From contig NZ_RYEV01000005.1 in NCBI RefSeq assembly GCF_004138485.1, positions 310,001 to 374,000 on the forward strand: a DNA stretch of 64,000 nucleotides, read 5' to 3'. The first letter of the stretch is position 1. Every line of letters begins with the position of its first letter. Both the position numbers and the translations under genes were made by a program. Under the pieces are notes generated by a model, which saw nothing but the letters and a program-made list of their open reading frames with translations, made no database searches and was not told the DNA's origin. Origin of the DNA: Peristeroidobacter soli (GTDB lineage Bacteria > Pseudomonadota > Gammaproteobacteria > Steroidobacterales > Steroidobacteraceae). Positions 1 to 8,033 of the stretch are shown here, in pieces.

Positions 1-2
1 CC

Positions 3-548
3 AGTCTGGCGACGACGTTTGGCACTCGTGAATATTTCGAGCTGCTTCGCATCCAGCCGTTCTTTGTGCGAGCGGCCGAGAGGAATCCCGAGGCGCGTGA
101 GCCGATCGATCGAATCATCGAACTGCTGCGTGCGCCGGGACGAGTGCTCGTCCACGGCGACTACAGCCCAAAAAACATTCTGGCGCGCGATGCGCAGGTT
201 GTGATCCTCGACTGGGAAGTCGTGCATTGGGGCGAGCCGCGCTTTGACATCGCATTCTGTCTCTCTCATTTGCTCCTGACCGGCTGGCGTCGCGGCAGCT
301 CGAAGTCTTCTTACTACGCGGCTTGCCATGCGTTTACCGGTGGCTATGCCAAGCGCGGACCGGTTGCCTCGCATGACACCGTGCTCGCCCGAGTCATCGG
401 CGCACTCGTGCTGGCGCGACTCGATGGCGATTCGCCGGTGAATTTTCTCGACGAGCTCGATGTCGAGGAAGTGAGAAAGCGCGCCCTGAGGCTGCTGCTC
501 GAACCTGCGCCGGCGTGGTTGGAGCTCTTTGACCGGCTACTGTACTGA
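3..548 (+). CDS. Phosphotransferase of the aminoglycoside/choline kinase family, 5' end outside window
   Basis: The reading frame is already open at the left edge, so only the C-terminal ~180 residues are present. The Brenner-type catalytic motif HGDYSPKNIL is followed ~15 residues later by the metal-binding Asp in LDWE. This is the catalytic loop and DFG-equivalent of the APH/choline kinase fold, which phosphorylates small hydroxylated substrates. The visible part does not identify the substrate. The gene ends 13 bases before the start of an enolase homologue on the same strand, so the two are probably co-transcribed and may act on related phosphorylated metabolites. That link is inference. 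An antibiotic-resistance role is possible for the family but nothing here supports it. Confidence 0.8.
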   Translation, partial: SLATTFGTREYFELLRIQPFFVRAAERNPEAREPIDRIIELLRAPGRVLVHGDYSPKNILARDAQVVILDWEVVHWGEPRFDIAFCLSHLLLTGWRRGSSKSSYYAACHAFTGGYAKRGPVASHDTVLARVIGALVLARLDGDSPVNFLDELDVEEVRKRALRLLLEPAPAWLELFDRLLY

Positions 549-561
549 GATTGCTGCGCTC

Positions 562-1857
562 ATGAATCCTTCGCGAATCGCTTCTTTGAAGCTGCGTCAG
601 ATCCTCGACTCTCGCGGTCGCCCGACCGTCGAGGCCGATGTGATCTTGCATGACGGGTCTTTGGGTCGTGCGTCGGTGCCCTCGGGTGCTTCCACCGGCA
701 AATACGAAGTCCGCGAGTTGCGAGATGGCGATGCCGAGAGCTACGAGAGCTACGGAGTTCAATCCGTCGTCGCGACTGCGTTGCAAGCCTGTGAAGGGCA
801 GATGCAGGGCGTGGATGCGCTCGACCAGACTGCGGTCGATGCAACGCTACGCTGGATCGATGGCACACCCGACCTCGGACGCGTCGGTGCCAACCCCATT
901 CTCGCGCTGTCTCTTGCAACCGCTAGAGCTGCGGCCGCGCATGTGCGTCAGCCCCTGCATGTTTATCTCAGATCGCTCGTGCCCGGCGTGGCGCCGTCCA
1001 TGCCGATGCCAATGACAAACATCCTGAGCGGCGGAGCGCATGCCGGAGGAGGCATGGACTTCCAGGACTTCCTCGCGATGCCAGTCGGCGCAACGACGTA
1101 TTCTCAAGCACTGGAGTGGATTGCCCGCGTTCGCAGCGCCGCTGCACGTTTGATGGCGCAAGAGGGTCGGGTCACATTGCTGGCGGACGAGGGCGGTCTG
1201 AGCCCGGGTTTCGAAAGCGCCGAGCAAGCGTTGACGCTGATGGTGCGGGCCATCGAGGCCGCACGACTGCGACCGGGACATGACATGGCCATCACCATCG
1301 ATGTCGCTGCGAGCCAGCTATATGTGGAGGAGCAACGTTGCTATCACTTGCGCCGCGCCGGCCGCGAGCTGACTTCTGATGCGATGATGTCCTATGTGTT
1401 CGACTTGTGCGGCAAGTACCCGATCGTGTCGGTGGAGGATCCATTCGATCAGGACGATTGGGAGGCGTGGCAATCGTTCACTCGCAAGCTTGGCGATCGC
1501 TCGCTACAACTCGTCGGCGATGACTTCTTCGCGACCAACGCGCAACGCCTCGCTTCGGGGATCGAACGGCAGGTGGCGAATGCCGTACTCATCAAGGTCA
1601 ACCAGAACGGCACCTTGAGCGGCACTCTCGACGTCATGGCACTGGCCCGCAAGGCCGGCTATGCGACCGTGGTGTCCGCCCGCTCGGGTGAAACCGAGGA
1701 CTCATTTATTGCCGATCTGGCCGTGGCCACCGGCGCGGGCCAGATCAAGATCGGATCGGTGCGCAATTCGGAGCGGCAGTCCAAGTACAATCAGTTGCTG
1801 CGGATCGAGGAGGAGGCGGGGTTGACGTTCGCTGCCTTCATGCACAAACGGCGCTGA
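562..1857 (+). CDS. Divergent enolase (phosphopyruvate hydratase) homologue
   Basis: 431 residues, normal enolase length. The fold signatures are present: loop SGASTG (41-46), AHAGG (159-163), ADEGG (208-212), metal ligands D247, E292 and D319/D320, base K345 in KVNQ, K396 in GQIK, and the C-terminal SER...KYNQLLRIEEE. Two catalytic positions differ from canonical enolases. The yeast E168 equivalent is Asp (residue 169, FQDF). The invariant His of S-H-R-S-G-E-T is Ala (SARSGET, A373). It may still interconvert 2-phosphoglycerate and PEP weakly, or act on a related phosphorylated acid. The start at the ATG at 562 gives the usual enolase N-terminus. The context is a phosphotransferase, not the pyrG/kdsA/ftsB setting of housekeeping eno, so it may be a second copy. 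Confidence 0.85.
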   Translation: MNPSRIASLKLRQILDSRGRPTVEADVILHDGSLGRASVPSGASTGKYEVRELRDGDAESYESYGVQSVVATALQACEGQMQGVDALDQTAVDATLRWIDGTPDLGRVGANPILALSLATARAAAAHVRQPLHVYLRSLVPGVAPSMPMPMTNILSGGAHAGGGMDFQDFLAMPVGATTYSQALEWIARVRSAAARLMAQEGRVTLLADEGGLSPGFESAEQALTLMVRAIEAARLRPGHDMAITIDVAASQLYVEEQRCYHLRRAGRELTSDAMMSYVFDLCGKYPIVSVEDPFDQDDWEAWQSFTRKLGDRSLQLVGDDFFATNAQRLASGIERQVANAVLIKVNQNGTLSGTLDVMALARKAGYATVVSARSGETEDSFIADLAVATGAGQIKIGSVRNSERQSKYNQLLRIEEEAGLTFAAFMHKRR

Positions 1858-1979
1858 CTGCGCGAAGGGCATGCGCAGCGTGCGTCATTCGCGACGAAAC
1901 CTTGCCCGCCGCTCCTTCGACTGAAACTCAGCCCGGAGCCCAGGCGTACTGTCCTTGAAGTAACAACAAGGAGTGCATC

Positions 1980-2270
1980 GTGGCTTCGAAGCTCATGCTG
2001 TCGGTGCTATTGGCCTGCGGTCTATCCCTATCGGCGGTTGCCGCCGAAGATCCAGCAAATAGCAAGCTGTTGAAACAGTGCGAATCGGCCAAGGGGCAAG
2101 TGAAGCGCGAGTGCGAGGCCGTGGCGAAGGAAATGCTCAAGGAACAGGCGCCGGGCGAGGAGCGCGAGGATAAGACGGATCAGGACATTACGCATTCGAG
2201 TCCTGCAATGACGAGTCCGGCGGAGAATAAGAAGGAAAAGAAGCGCGTTGAGGAGGAGAAGGCGCAGTAG
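1980..2270 (+). CDS. Small secreted, highly charged protein of unknown function
   Basis: 96 residues starting at GTG with a good AAGGAG ribosome-binding site six bases upstream. The N-terminus is a typical Sec signal peptide with hydrophobic core LMLSVLLACGLSLS and a likely cleavage after AVAA near residue 22. The mature part is short, very rich in Glu/Lys and contains two cysteines (CESAK, RECEA) that could form a disulfide in the periplasm. The C-terminal third is low-complexity Lys/Glu. I recognise no family. The strong RBS and clean signal peptide argue that it is a real gene. Confidence 0.6.
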   Translation: MASKLMLSVLLACGLSLSAVAAEDPANSKLLKQCESAKGQVKRECEAVAKEMLKEQAPGEEREDKTDQDITHSSPAMTSPAENKKEKKRVEEEKAQ

Positions 2271-2372
2271 GTGGCGCGCGGCTTGAGCGCTTGAATCAAA
2301 GGGATCGTTGTCGAGCAACTGAAACAACGGGAAAAGATCGGTGAACGCAAGAAGAGAAAGTGAGCGGACCCC

Positions 2373-2516
2373 ATGAAGAACGACACGACGACAGAGCGTA
2401 CGTCCGAGCGCGAGCTCGTGGTCACGCGAACCTTCAATGGCCCGGCGCAGATCGCTAGCTGCTGGCGCATTCTCGACCTCGACGATTATTCCCTGACGAC
2501 GAGGGCATCGTCGTAA
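2373..2516 (+). pseudogene. Truncated SRPBCC/AHSA1-type gene remnant
   Basis: A 47-codon frame starts MKNDTTTERTSERELVVTRT and continues FNGPAQI. That is the characteristic opening of AHSA1/SRPBCC (polyketide-cyclase-like) proteins, which normally run 140-170 residues. After about residue 28 the similarity is lost and the frame stops. The break lies just before the palindrome-rich stretch and integrase, so the simplest reading is that insertion or deletion at the island's left edge removed the rest. The family assignment rests on the N-terminal motif only. Confidence 0.45.
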
Positions 2517-2716
2517 GCCCGCCTGCGTTTGCAGGCAACCCCAAGCAGCTTTAGACCAGGCAGAGCTGCGCAGCCAACCCGGCTGTGGTCCTGACTCATC
2601 ACTCGGGCGCTGACGCCTTTCTTCTCCAATCCGCTGTCCAGCGGTCGTCTCTGCGGCAACTATTCTTCTAACAACGTAACTACACAAACTGCGTCAACAG
2701 CAGCATTCCTCCACGC

Positions 2717-2756
2717 GTGCGTCACTGTCTTCGGCGAAGCCGAGAAAGTGACGCAC
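2717..2756. repeat. Inverted repeat, 9-bp arms
   Basis: GTGCGTCAC at 2717-2725 and GTGACGCAC at 2748-2756 are perfect inverted arms. The intervening bases contain a second imperfect stem (TCTTCGGC/GCCGAGA). The structure is in the non-coding leader of the island next to the broken SRPBCC gene. Function unknown. Confidence 0.55.
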
Positions 2757-2994
2757 ACCGCCCACTGCCGCAAATCACTGTCACCGCAACGCATTTTCAC
2801 CGATGCGAGAAAGTGGCACCGCGTCTGCAACGGACGCAATCAACCATAGCTTCGCAACGAAGCTCCTTCAGTCGATATCAGCCACCGCGAGCGGCCCGCC
2901 AAGGGCAGCCTCGATCTCACGCTCACGCGTGAGCAGCACCACATGTCACCGGCACGTGCTGCTGTGAGGCCACGAAACTCAACCGACCGGACTC

Positions 2995-3060
2995 GCACAT
3001 CCGGCCGCTCGCGATGGATCAAGGCAGGAAACGTTTCCTGCCGGGATTGCCCGGATGTGC
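2995..3060. repeat. Nested inverted repeats with a perfect 20-bp palindrome
   Basis: GCACATCCGG (2995-3004) is matched by CCGGATGTGC (3051-3060). Centred between them, 3023-3042 reads GGCAGGAAAC then GTTTCCTGCC, a perfect 20-bp palindrome. It lies about 30 bases upstream of the preferred integrase start. A dimeric regulator operator or a recombinase arm site is plausible. Confidence 0.6.
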
Positions 3061-3088
3061 AGATCGAAGTGACGAGTTGGAGGGAGTG

Positions 3089-3988
3089 ATGAGTAAGAAA
3101 TCTGAGTTGCAGGCAGATCTTCAGAGGATCGGCTATCTATTGGGTCGTGGGCATTTAACGCAGGAGGGTCGCAGCCGAACGTTCAAAACGTTCGCCGAGG
3201 TCATGCGGGAAACGGGCTTCGGGATTCACTCCGCAACTCAGATTGGCGGCAAGCACTTGCAGGCGTACATCCGCCATCGGGCGGACGGTGGTCTCGCAAG
3301 TCGAACGCTGGCAAAAGACATGAGCCATCTGCGTGCAGTGCTGGAATACGTTGGTAAAGAAGGGCTGGCTCGCAATCCCGCTTACAGCAATCGAGCACTC
3401 GGGATTGCCCAAGGCAGCCGCATTGGTCGCAAGCAACCACTATCGGACGATCAGATTCGCGCGTTCCAGCAACGCATGGAACGGTTAGGCAGGCCGGACG
3501 CCGGCGCAACTCTGGAGTTGCAGCGAGCACTAGGTCTGAGGGCGCTGGAAGCCATTCGTGCCGGCCAGATAGATGCGCTCCTTCGATTGCAACGTGAACT
3601 AGAACGGCAGGGATGCGCCCGCTTGTTCGACGGCACCAAAGGTGCGCGGCCGCGGTTAGTGCATCCTGCTGATGTGGGGCGGGCGCTGGCATCGGTGCGG
3701 CGAGCACTGGAGATACTGGAAGCCAGTGGACGGCGTTATCTCTTGGCATGCGCCAAAGGAGTGGAAACGAAGGAGCTAAAGCAAGCCGCGAAGGTATACA
3801 GCGGTATTTGCAGCCGAGCAGGAATCCAAAGTCACGCTGCCCGCTATGCGTTTGCGCAGGAGCGTATGCAGGCGTATCGCGATGCCGGCTACAGCCAGCG
3901 GGAGGCGCGCATCGCGACCTCCCTGGATCTTGGTCATGGTGATGGTCGCGGGCGCTATATTGCGAGCGTTTATGTCCGCAACGGTTAG
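3089..3988 (+). CDS. Tyrosine recombinase / ICE-type integrase
   Basis: 299 residues from the ATG at 3089, which has a strong GGAGGGAG ribosome-binding site; the frame stays open further upstream. Residues 1-110 resemble the SAM-like N-terminal core-binding domain of the Integrase_1 group. The C-terminal half holds the catalytic elements: Arg in ALGLRALE, H-x-x-R in SHAARYAF, LGHG, and a terminal tyrosine region GRYIASVY. This group sits in integrative and conjugative elements and mediates excision and integration. The gene converges with the AlpA gene, overlapping it by 4 bases. All catalytic elements look intact. Its target site was not identified. Confidence 0.8.
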   Translation: MSKKSELQADLQRIGYLLGRGHLTQEGRSRTFKTFAEVMRETGFGIHSATQIGGKHLQAYIRHRADGGLASRTLAKDMSHLRAVLEYVGKEGLARNPAYSNRALGIAQGSRIGRKQPLSDDQIRAFQQRMERLGRPDAGATLELQRALGLRALEAIRAGQIDALLRLQRELERQGCARLFDGTKGARPRLVHPADVGRALASVRRALEILEASGRRYLLACAKGVETKELKQAAKVYSGICSRAGIQSHAARYAFAQERMQAYRDAGYSQREARIATSLDLGHGDGRGRYIASVYVRNG

Positions 3989-4191
3989 ATCCGCCGCTGC
4001 AGCTGTTCGGCGATCCACTGCTCGATCTCAACAGAGTCCCAGCCAACGGCTCGGACGCCGATGCGAACCGGTCGAGGAAACTTTCCCTCGTCTATCAGTT
4101 TGTAGAGATGAGCACGCTTGAATCCGCATCGAGCCTCAACTTCCCGCCGGCGTAGAATTCGGCGATTTGATTCAGGACTTTCAACAGACAT
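3985..4191 (-). CDS. AlpA/MerR-type helix-turn-helix regulator
   Basis: 68 residues. RRREVEARCGFKRAHLYKLI is the winged HTH of AlpA-family proteins, followed by the typical FPRPVRIGVRAVGWDSVEIEQWI wing/helix. AlpA-like proteins act as excisionase/activators of integrase genes on prophages and ICEs. I chose the ATG at 4191 because AGAGG lies just upstream; an in-frame start nine codons earlier is possible. The 3' end overlaps the integrase 3' end by four bases, so the pair is convergent and could interfere transcriptionally. It probably controls the element's recombination or cargo expression (inference from family and position). Confidence 0.8.
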   Translation of the reverse strand: MSVESPESNRRILRRREVEARCGFKRAHLYKLIDEGKFPRPVRIGVRAVGWDSVEIEQWIAEQLQRRI

Positions 4192-5201
4192 TCGGAAACC
4201 TCTGTGGCGACATGCCACGCGGGAAGCAGTCTGCTTTCATGAGGCCGGATCGGCGACAGTGAACCGGAAACTGGCGCGATCGGATTGTTACTTGCTTGCT
4301 TGCTGGGCTGCAATCTGCTAGTGGACGCAGTGATCGTCACTTGGCTTATCAGTTTTTACCTATATTCATGAGTTATGCCGATTATTTCTCGATCGAGATC
4401 GCCGAAGGCACGCTGGGATAATGGCAGCTTAACGGTGGATGATGGCCTCGGCAGATTTCCCGACATGAATCGCGAGCCCAGCGAGGCTCTTTGCGCGTCT
4501 CGCTGATAAGCGAAGGCGACAGGCTGGTCTGGAATAATCTCTGCAAAGATTCCGGCCTTCCTCCTGGGGGGGCGCGTTGTCGGCATCATCCCGCTGGGGC
4601 GTTTCCATCCAATGTTGTTAAGGTGGCCGAGTCTGTAGTGCGCGAGGATGATATCGGCTGGTTCATGCTAGCCTAATCAACTATTCACAAATCAACCTTG
4701 CGGCCTCGGGAGGTGTGAGCCCTTCGGACATCGAGATCGGTGTGCGCGAGTGGAGAGCGCCGTAACGCGTCGAGGATTCGCCCTTTGCGCTGCGCACCGG
4801 TGACTATGAGCCGATTCACCGCGGCGCGTATAGACGGGGCCGGGGAGCCGGATTCGGCCAAGAGCCTCGCTAGCGCGCCAATCAGGTCGCGGTCAGCCTC
4901 CAAGCCAAGAACCTCAAACCGTACCTCGCCCGGCCCGTCGCGGCCGAGAGTTTCGAAGCGCACGTTTCGGCATGGTATCGCTCATAGTTACTGTCCATCC
5001 AGTCCGTGGCCCAATCTATATTTGCATGTAAATATGGCCGCGAGTTAGAGTTGGATTATTAACGGGTGTGGTCGTATTTTGCTCTTTCTCGATCTGCCAA
5101 GACGACGGTCGTGCGCTCAAAGGGAAGAACAATGAGAAGAACAGGAATTAAACAGCGCTGCATCACCTCAGGCTGTTGGTCTCTGTAAGGCAGATTTAGT
5201 C
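4192..5201. other. Sparse region between AlpA and the methylase operon
   Basis: About 1 kb, more A/T-rich than the core genome, without a strong gene. A short frame beginning MSYADYFSIEI at 4369 stops after 17 codons and may be decayed. One 92-codon minus-strand frame is listed separately. Near 5019-5036 ATATTT and AAATAT flank GCATGT, an A/T-rich near-palindrome. The 160 bases before 5202 are A/T-rich and likely contain the promoter of the methylase operon, but no clear hexamers stand out. Confidence 0.5.
4685..4963 (-). CDS. Possible small island protein, unknown
   Basis: 92 residues starting at GTG, with the frame beginning MRFETLGRDGPGEVRFEV. The composition looks protein-like: hydrophobic periodicity in the central ALARLLAES segment, then AVNRLIVTGAQRKGRILDAL and a basic C-terminus. 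No good ribosome-binding site lies in front of the GTG and I recognise no family, so it could be a chance frame. It lies on the strand opposite the downstream methylase operon, in a region otherwise without genes. Confidence 0.35.
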   Translation of the reverse strand: MRFETLGRDGPGEVRFEVLGLEADRDLIGALARLLAESGSPAPSIRAAVNRLIVTGAQRKGRILDALRRSPLAHTDLDVRRAHTSRGRKVDL

Positions 5202-6089
5202 ATGCCTCAGACTGCGCGAGTGAGCGGCGTGCGCTCACGGACCCTCAATTCGGACTCTCCGGCCGATGCTGTAGGGGTGGCTGGCCAGTTGCCATCGGTG
5301 ACGCCAATCCTACGTTGGGCGGGTAGTAAGCGAAAGATCCTTCCGGTGCTTGCGGATTTCTGGAAGCCCTCATATCGAAGATATGTGGAGCCATTCGCGG
5401 GCTCAGCAGCGTTGTTTTTCAAGCTTCAACCAGAGAAGGCGCTCCTCGGAGATATTAATAGTGCGTTAATGGAGGCATATGAGGTAATTCGCGAACGTCC
5501 AGATGACGTTCACCGCGCTGTCTCCGCCATTGAGCGCACCGAACGGGAATATTATCGGGTACGAGATCGGAGTAGTAGTCGACTTAAGGCGTTCGGTCGA
5601 GCGGTTCGATTTGTGTATCTCAACCGGTATTGCTTTAACGGCATATATAGAACGAACCGGGACGGTCATTTCAATGTTCCGTTTGCCCATAAGAAGCCAG
5701 GTGTGATCCCTCCAATAGAGGATTTTCGGCGATCCGCTGCTCTCCTTCAGAGCGCGGCGCTGAAGGCGGGGGATTTTGGGGAGGTGCTTTCTGCCGTCCA
5801 GGCAAACGATTTTGTCTATGTTGATCCTCCCTATGCTGTTGAGTCGCGGCGCGTGTTCCGTGAGTACGATCGGCGCGAGTTTTCAAAACGAGATCTAGAG
5901 CGTCTCGCTGCCCATCTAAGCACCATGGATAGGAAGGGGGCCGCCTTTGTGGTCAGTTATGCGGACTGTCGAGAGGCGAGAGAACTATTCTCACGCTGGT
6001 CGATAAGACGAATAGCTGTTCGACGCCACATTGCCGGCTTCGTCTCCGCGAGGCGAAACGCCATCGAGCTTCTGGTAACGAATACCTGA
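5202..6089 (+). CDS. DNA adenine methylase (Dam/D12 class)
   Basis: 295 residues. The N6-adenine methyltransferase motifs are in alpha-class order. RWAGSKRK (38-45) and FAGSAAL (65-71) form the SAM-binding motif I region, LGDIN (82-86) binds the SAM ribose, NRYCFNGIYR (141-150) is in the target-recognition region, and DPPY (208-211) is catalytic motif IV. It transfers methyl from SAM to adenine in DNA; specificity cannot be read from sequence. About 30 residues precede the usual Dam start, so a later GTG start is possible. It is the first gene of a three-gene operon with a ParB-like gene 10 bases downstream. No cognate restriction enzyme of a known family is adjacent, so an orphan or defence role is open. 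Confidence 0.85.
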   Translation: MPQTARVSGVRSRTLNSDSPADAVGVAGQLPSVTPILRWAGSKRKILPVLADFWKPSYRRYVEPFAGSAALFFKLQPEKALLGDINSALMEAYEVIRERPDDVHRAVSAIERTEREYYRVRDRSSSRLKAFGRAVRFVYLNRYCFNGIYRTNRDGHFNVPFAHKKPGVIPPIEDFRRSAALLQSAALKAGDFGEVLSAVQANDFVYVDPPYAVESRRVFREYDRREFSKRDLERLAAHLSTMDRKGAAFVVSYADCREARELFSRWSIRRIAVRRHIAGFVSARRNAIELLVTNT

Positions 6090-6099
6090 GACCAAGCGC

Positions 6100-7050
6100 A
6101 TGGCATCGAGTCAATCCGGAACGCTTGCTGACATCCCAACCGGAAAGATTCGTCCTAATCCAGATAATCCTAGAATCACATTCCGTCAGGGCGAGCTTGA
6201 GGAGTTACAGGAGTCGATTCGACAGTATGGAATTCAAGTTCCCATCGCTGTATTCAAGCGTGGGTCGGAGTTCATCCTTATCGATGGTGAGAGGCGCTGG
6301 CGCTGCGCCTCAAAGCTAAACCTAAAGACCATTCCCGCCCTCATTCAGAAGGAGCCGAAGCCGCTAGAAAATCTGCTTCTAATGTTCAACATCCATGCTC
6401 TTCGCGAGCAATGGGATTTGTTGACGATCGCTCTGAAGCTACCGAAGATTATTGAATTACTTACCGCAGAGCTGGGCAAGGAGCCATCGGAGGTTGAGCT
6501 ATCTGCGAAGACTGGGCTCGTGCGGGGTGTCATTCGCAGATGCAAGATGCTCAGTGATCTGCCGAAGAAGTATCAAGACATGCTCCTGGAGGAGCTAAAG
6601 AAGCCAAAAAGCAAGCAACTACTGAGCGAAGACCTCTTTATCGAGATCGAAAAATCTCTAAAGACGGTTGTTCGGGCGATGCCGGATGTCGTCAGGAACA
6701 TAGATGTTGCGCGCGATGTGCTCCTTAAGAAGTATAAGGACAAGGTGGTCGACAACATCGTCGATTTCAGAAAGGTAGGAAAGATCGCGAGAGCCACCAA
6801 GGTTGGAGTCAGTTCCGATAAAGCCAAGAAGGCGATCAAGAAGTTGCTAACGGAGCCGAAGTACTCCATTACGCAAGCATGGGATGAGACTGCTTCGGAA
6901 GCATATGCTGAGCGCGACATCGTTTCACGCATAGATAGCTTGTTGGTGAAACTTCAGGAGGTGGATGCTTCGGAGATTGATGAGGATGTCAGGGAGAAGC
7001 TTGAGGAGCTGGTGAAGCGCGCTGAGGCGATCCTGAAGGCCGACGCATGA
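6100..7050 (+). CDS. ParB/Spo0J-like N-terminal domain protein
   Basis: 316 residues. The first ~100 carry a ParB N-terminal domain: box with NPDNPR (20-25), ELEELQESI, QVPIAVF, and the CTP-binding/nuclease signature GERRWRCA (63-70). A middle helical region (~130-170) resembles the ParB HTH. The C-terminal 150 residues are Lys/Glu-rich and helical (KKAIKKLL, EKLEELVKRAEAIL), likely for dimerisation. No ParA lies nearby, so chromosome or plasmid partition is unlikely. In this domain family CTP switching or DNA nicking can be recruited to other systems. It sits 10 bases after the methylase and overlaps the next gene by 4 bases (ATGA), so the three products are probably made in a fixed ratio. 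Confidence 0.75.
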   Translation: MASSQSGTLADIPTGKIRPNPDNPRITFRQGELEELQESIRQYGIQVPIAVFKRGSEFILIDGERRWRCASKLNLKTIPALIQKEPKPLENLLLMFNIHALREQWDLLTIALKLPKIIELLTAELGKEPSEVELSAKTGLVRGVIRRCKMLSDLPKKYQDMLLEELKKPKSKQLLSEDLFIEIEKSLKTVVRAMPDVVRNIDVARDVLLKKYKDKVVDNIVDFRKVGKIARATKVGVSSDKAKKAIKKLLTEPKYSITQAWDETASEAYAERDIVSRIDSLLVKLQEVDASEIDEDVREKLEELVKRAEAILKADA

Positions 7051-7928
7051 CCTACATCATCCTCGGCCAAAGCCTTCATGACGTTGCGGACCGAGCAAAG
7101 TCGTACTTTGCGCAGCACTATGGTGCGAAAGGGTTTAAATGCGAGACATCGATCGACGATGGCTTACCGCTTAAGCCGACATGGCTCGCCACTTTGTCTA
7201 CGGGTTACTACGTTGGGATAGAGGTACGAGAGACGCCATTTTCCAATTCGCTCTACGAATTTGTTAGTAAGTCGGCAACTCGGGCGTTGCCCATACAGCT
7301 ATGGGTGGCGGTTCCGCCTACTGCGGCTGCTCCGACATTCAATGCTGAACTTAAGCAGGCGAGAGAGTGCGGTATTGGGGTCGCGCAAATAAATGACGAT
7401 GGTAGTGTTCATGAGTTCCATCGCCCCGTGCCACTCTCCTTGTTCGGTCTAAAGAAGACCACGCTGGAATCTGTGCCAAAGAATCGCAGGGAGGAGGTCA
7501 AGAATGCGGAGTCGACTTTCCTTGATGGTTCGCCTGGTCAAGGTTGCCAAGCTATCAGTCAGTCGCTTGAAGAGCTGACGCGCATATTCGCGGAGCATAC
7601 ATACAGCAAGGGGCTCTGGAAGCATCCGGCTGGAACGCCCGCCCTAAAAGCTAGGTTCTTTCACACCGATTCCTGGGCGACAATGCTGGAGACAATGGAG
7701 GTGCGCATTGATGTTGGCAAGATCAAGGCTAAGGTGCCGACTTTTAGCAAGCAATCGATCGTGAAGGCACGAGGCCACACTGATTGGCGAAATGCTGTTA
7801 GTCATCAGCCGACTAATTTTAAGCAACGAAAAGAGCGGGATGCCAAATTGCGGACTATGTTCGAGTCGACCCGCGATCTTTTGATTGAGTGGTACGAGAT
7901 CGCGAAGCCGTTCAAGTTGATTAAGTAG
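7047..7928 (+). CDS. Unknown protein with a C-terminal HEPN-like R-x4-H motif
   Basis: 293 residues, translationally coupled to the ParB-like gene by an ATGA overlap. The N-terminal ~125 residues form a compact alpha/beta segment. It contains WLATLSTGYYVGIEVRET, which loosely recalls the beta-hairpin and (D/E)-x-K strand of restriction-endonuclease folds, with Arg in place of Lys. The C-terminal half is helical and contains HTDWRNAVSH, giving R248-x4-H253, the catalytic arrangement of HEPN ribonucleases, and ends in an amphipathic helix. I recognise no named family. If the HEPN reading is right, the protein is the toxic effector and the methylase/ParB pair its sensor or control. That is inference from motif and context only. 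Confidence 0.5.
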   Translation: MTYIILGQSLHDVADRAKSYFAQHYGAKGFKCETSIDDGLPLKPTWLATLSTGYYVGIEVRETPFSNSLYEFVSKSATRALPIQLWVAVPPTAAAPTFNAELKQARECGIGVAQINDDGSVHEFHRPVPLSLFGLKKTTLESVPKNRREEVKNAESTFLDGSPGQGCQAISQSLEELTRIFAEHTYSKGLWKHPAGTPALKARFFHTDSWATMLETMEVRIDVGKIKAKVPTFSKQSIVKARGHTDWRNAVSHQPTNFKQRKERDAKLRTMFESTRDLLIEWYEIAKPFKLIK

Positions 7929-8033
7929 TCCCCTAGTGTGGTGTTCGCTATGAGCTTTGCGCACGCCGGAGTTTCGCGAGGTTGCATCTGGCAGTGTTCA
8001 TCTGCACGCGAAATTAGAATGGGTTACAGATGC

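Larger units (their letters stand above)
2517..3088. other. Gene-free, palindrome-rich stretch upstream of the integrase
   Basis: No convincing coding frame. The stretch is dense in inverted repeats, two of which are listed separately. Others are AGCTTCG/CGAAGCT around 2850-2870, GCTCACGCGTGAGC near 2920-2935, and AGCAGCAC paired with GTGCTGCT around 2932-2965. Such density directly upstream of a tyrosine recombinase suggests recombinase or regulator binding sites, or an attachment site, but none can be assigned from sequence alone. Confidence 0.5.
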
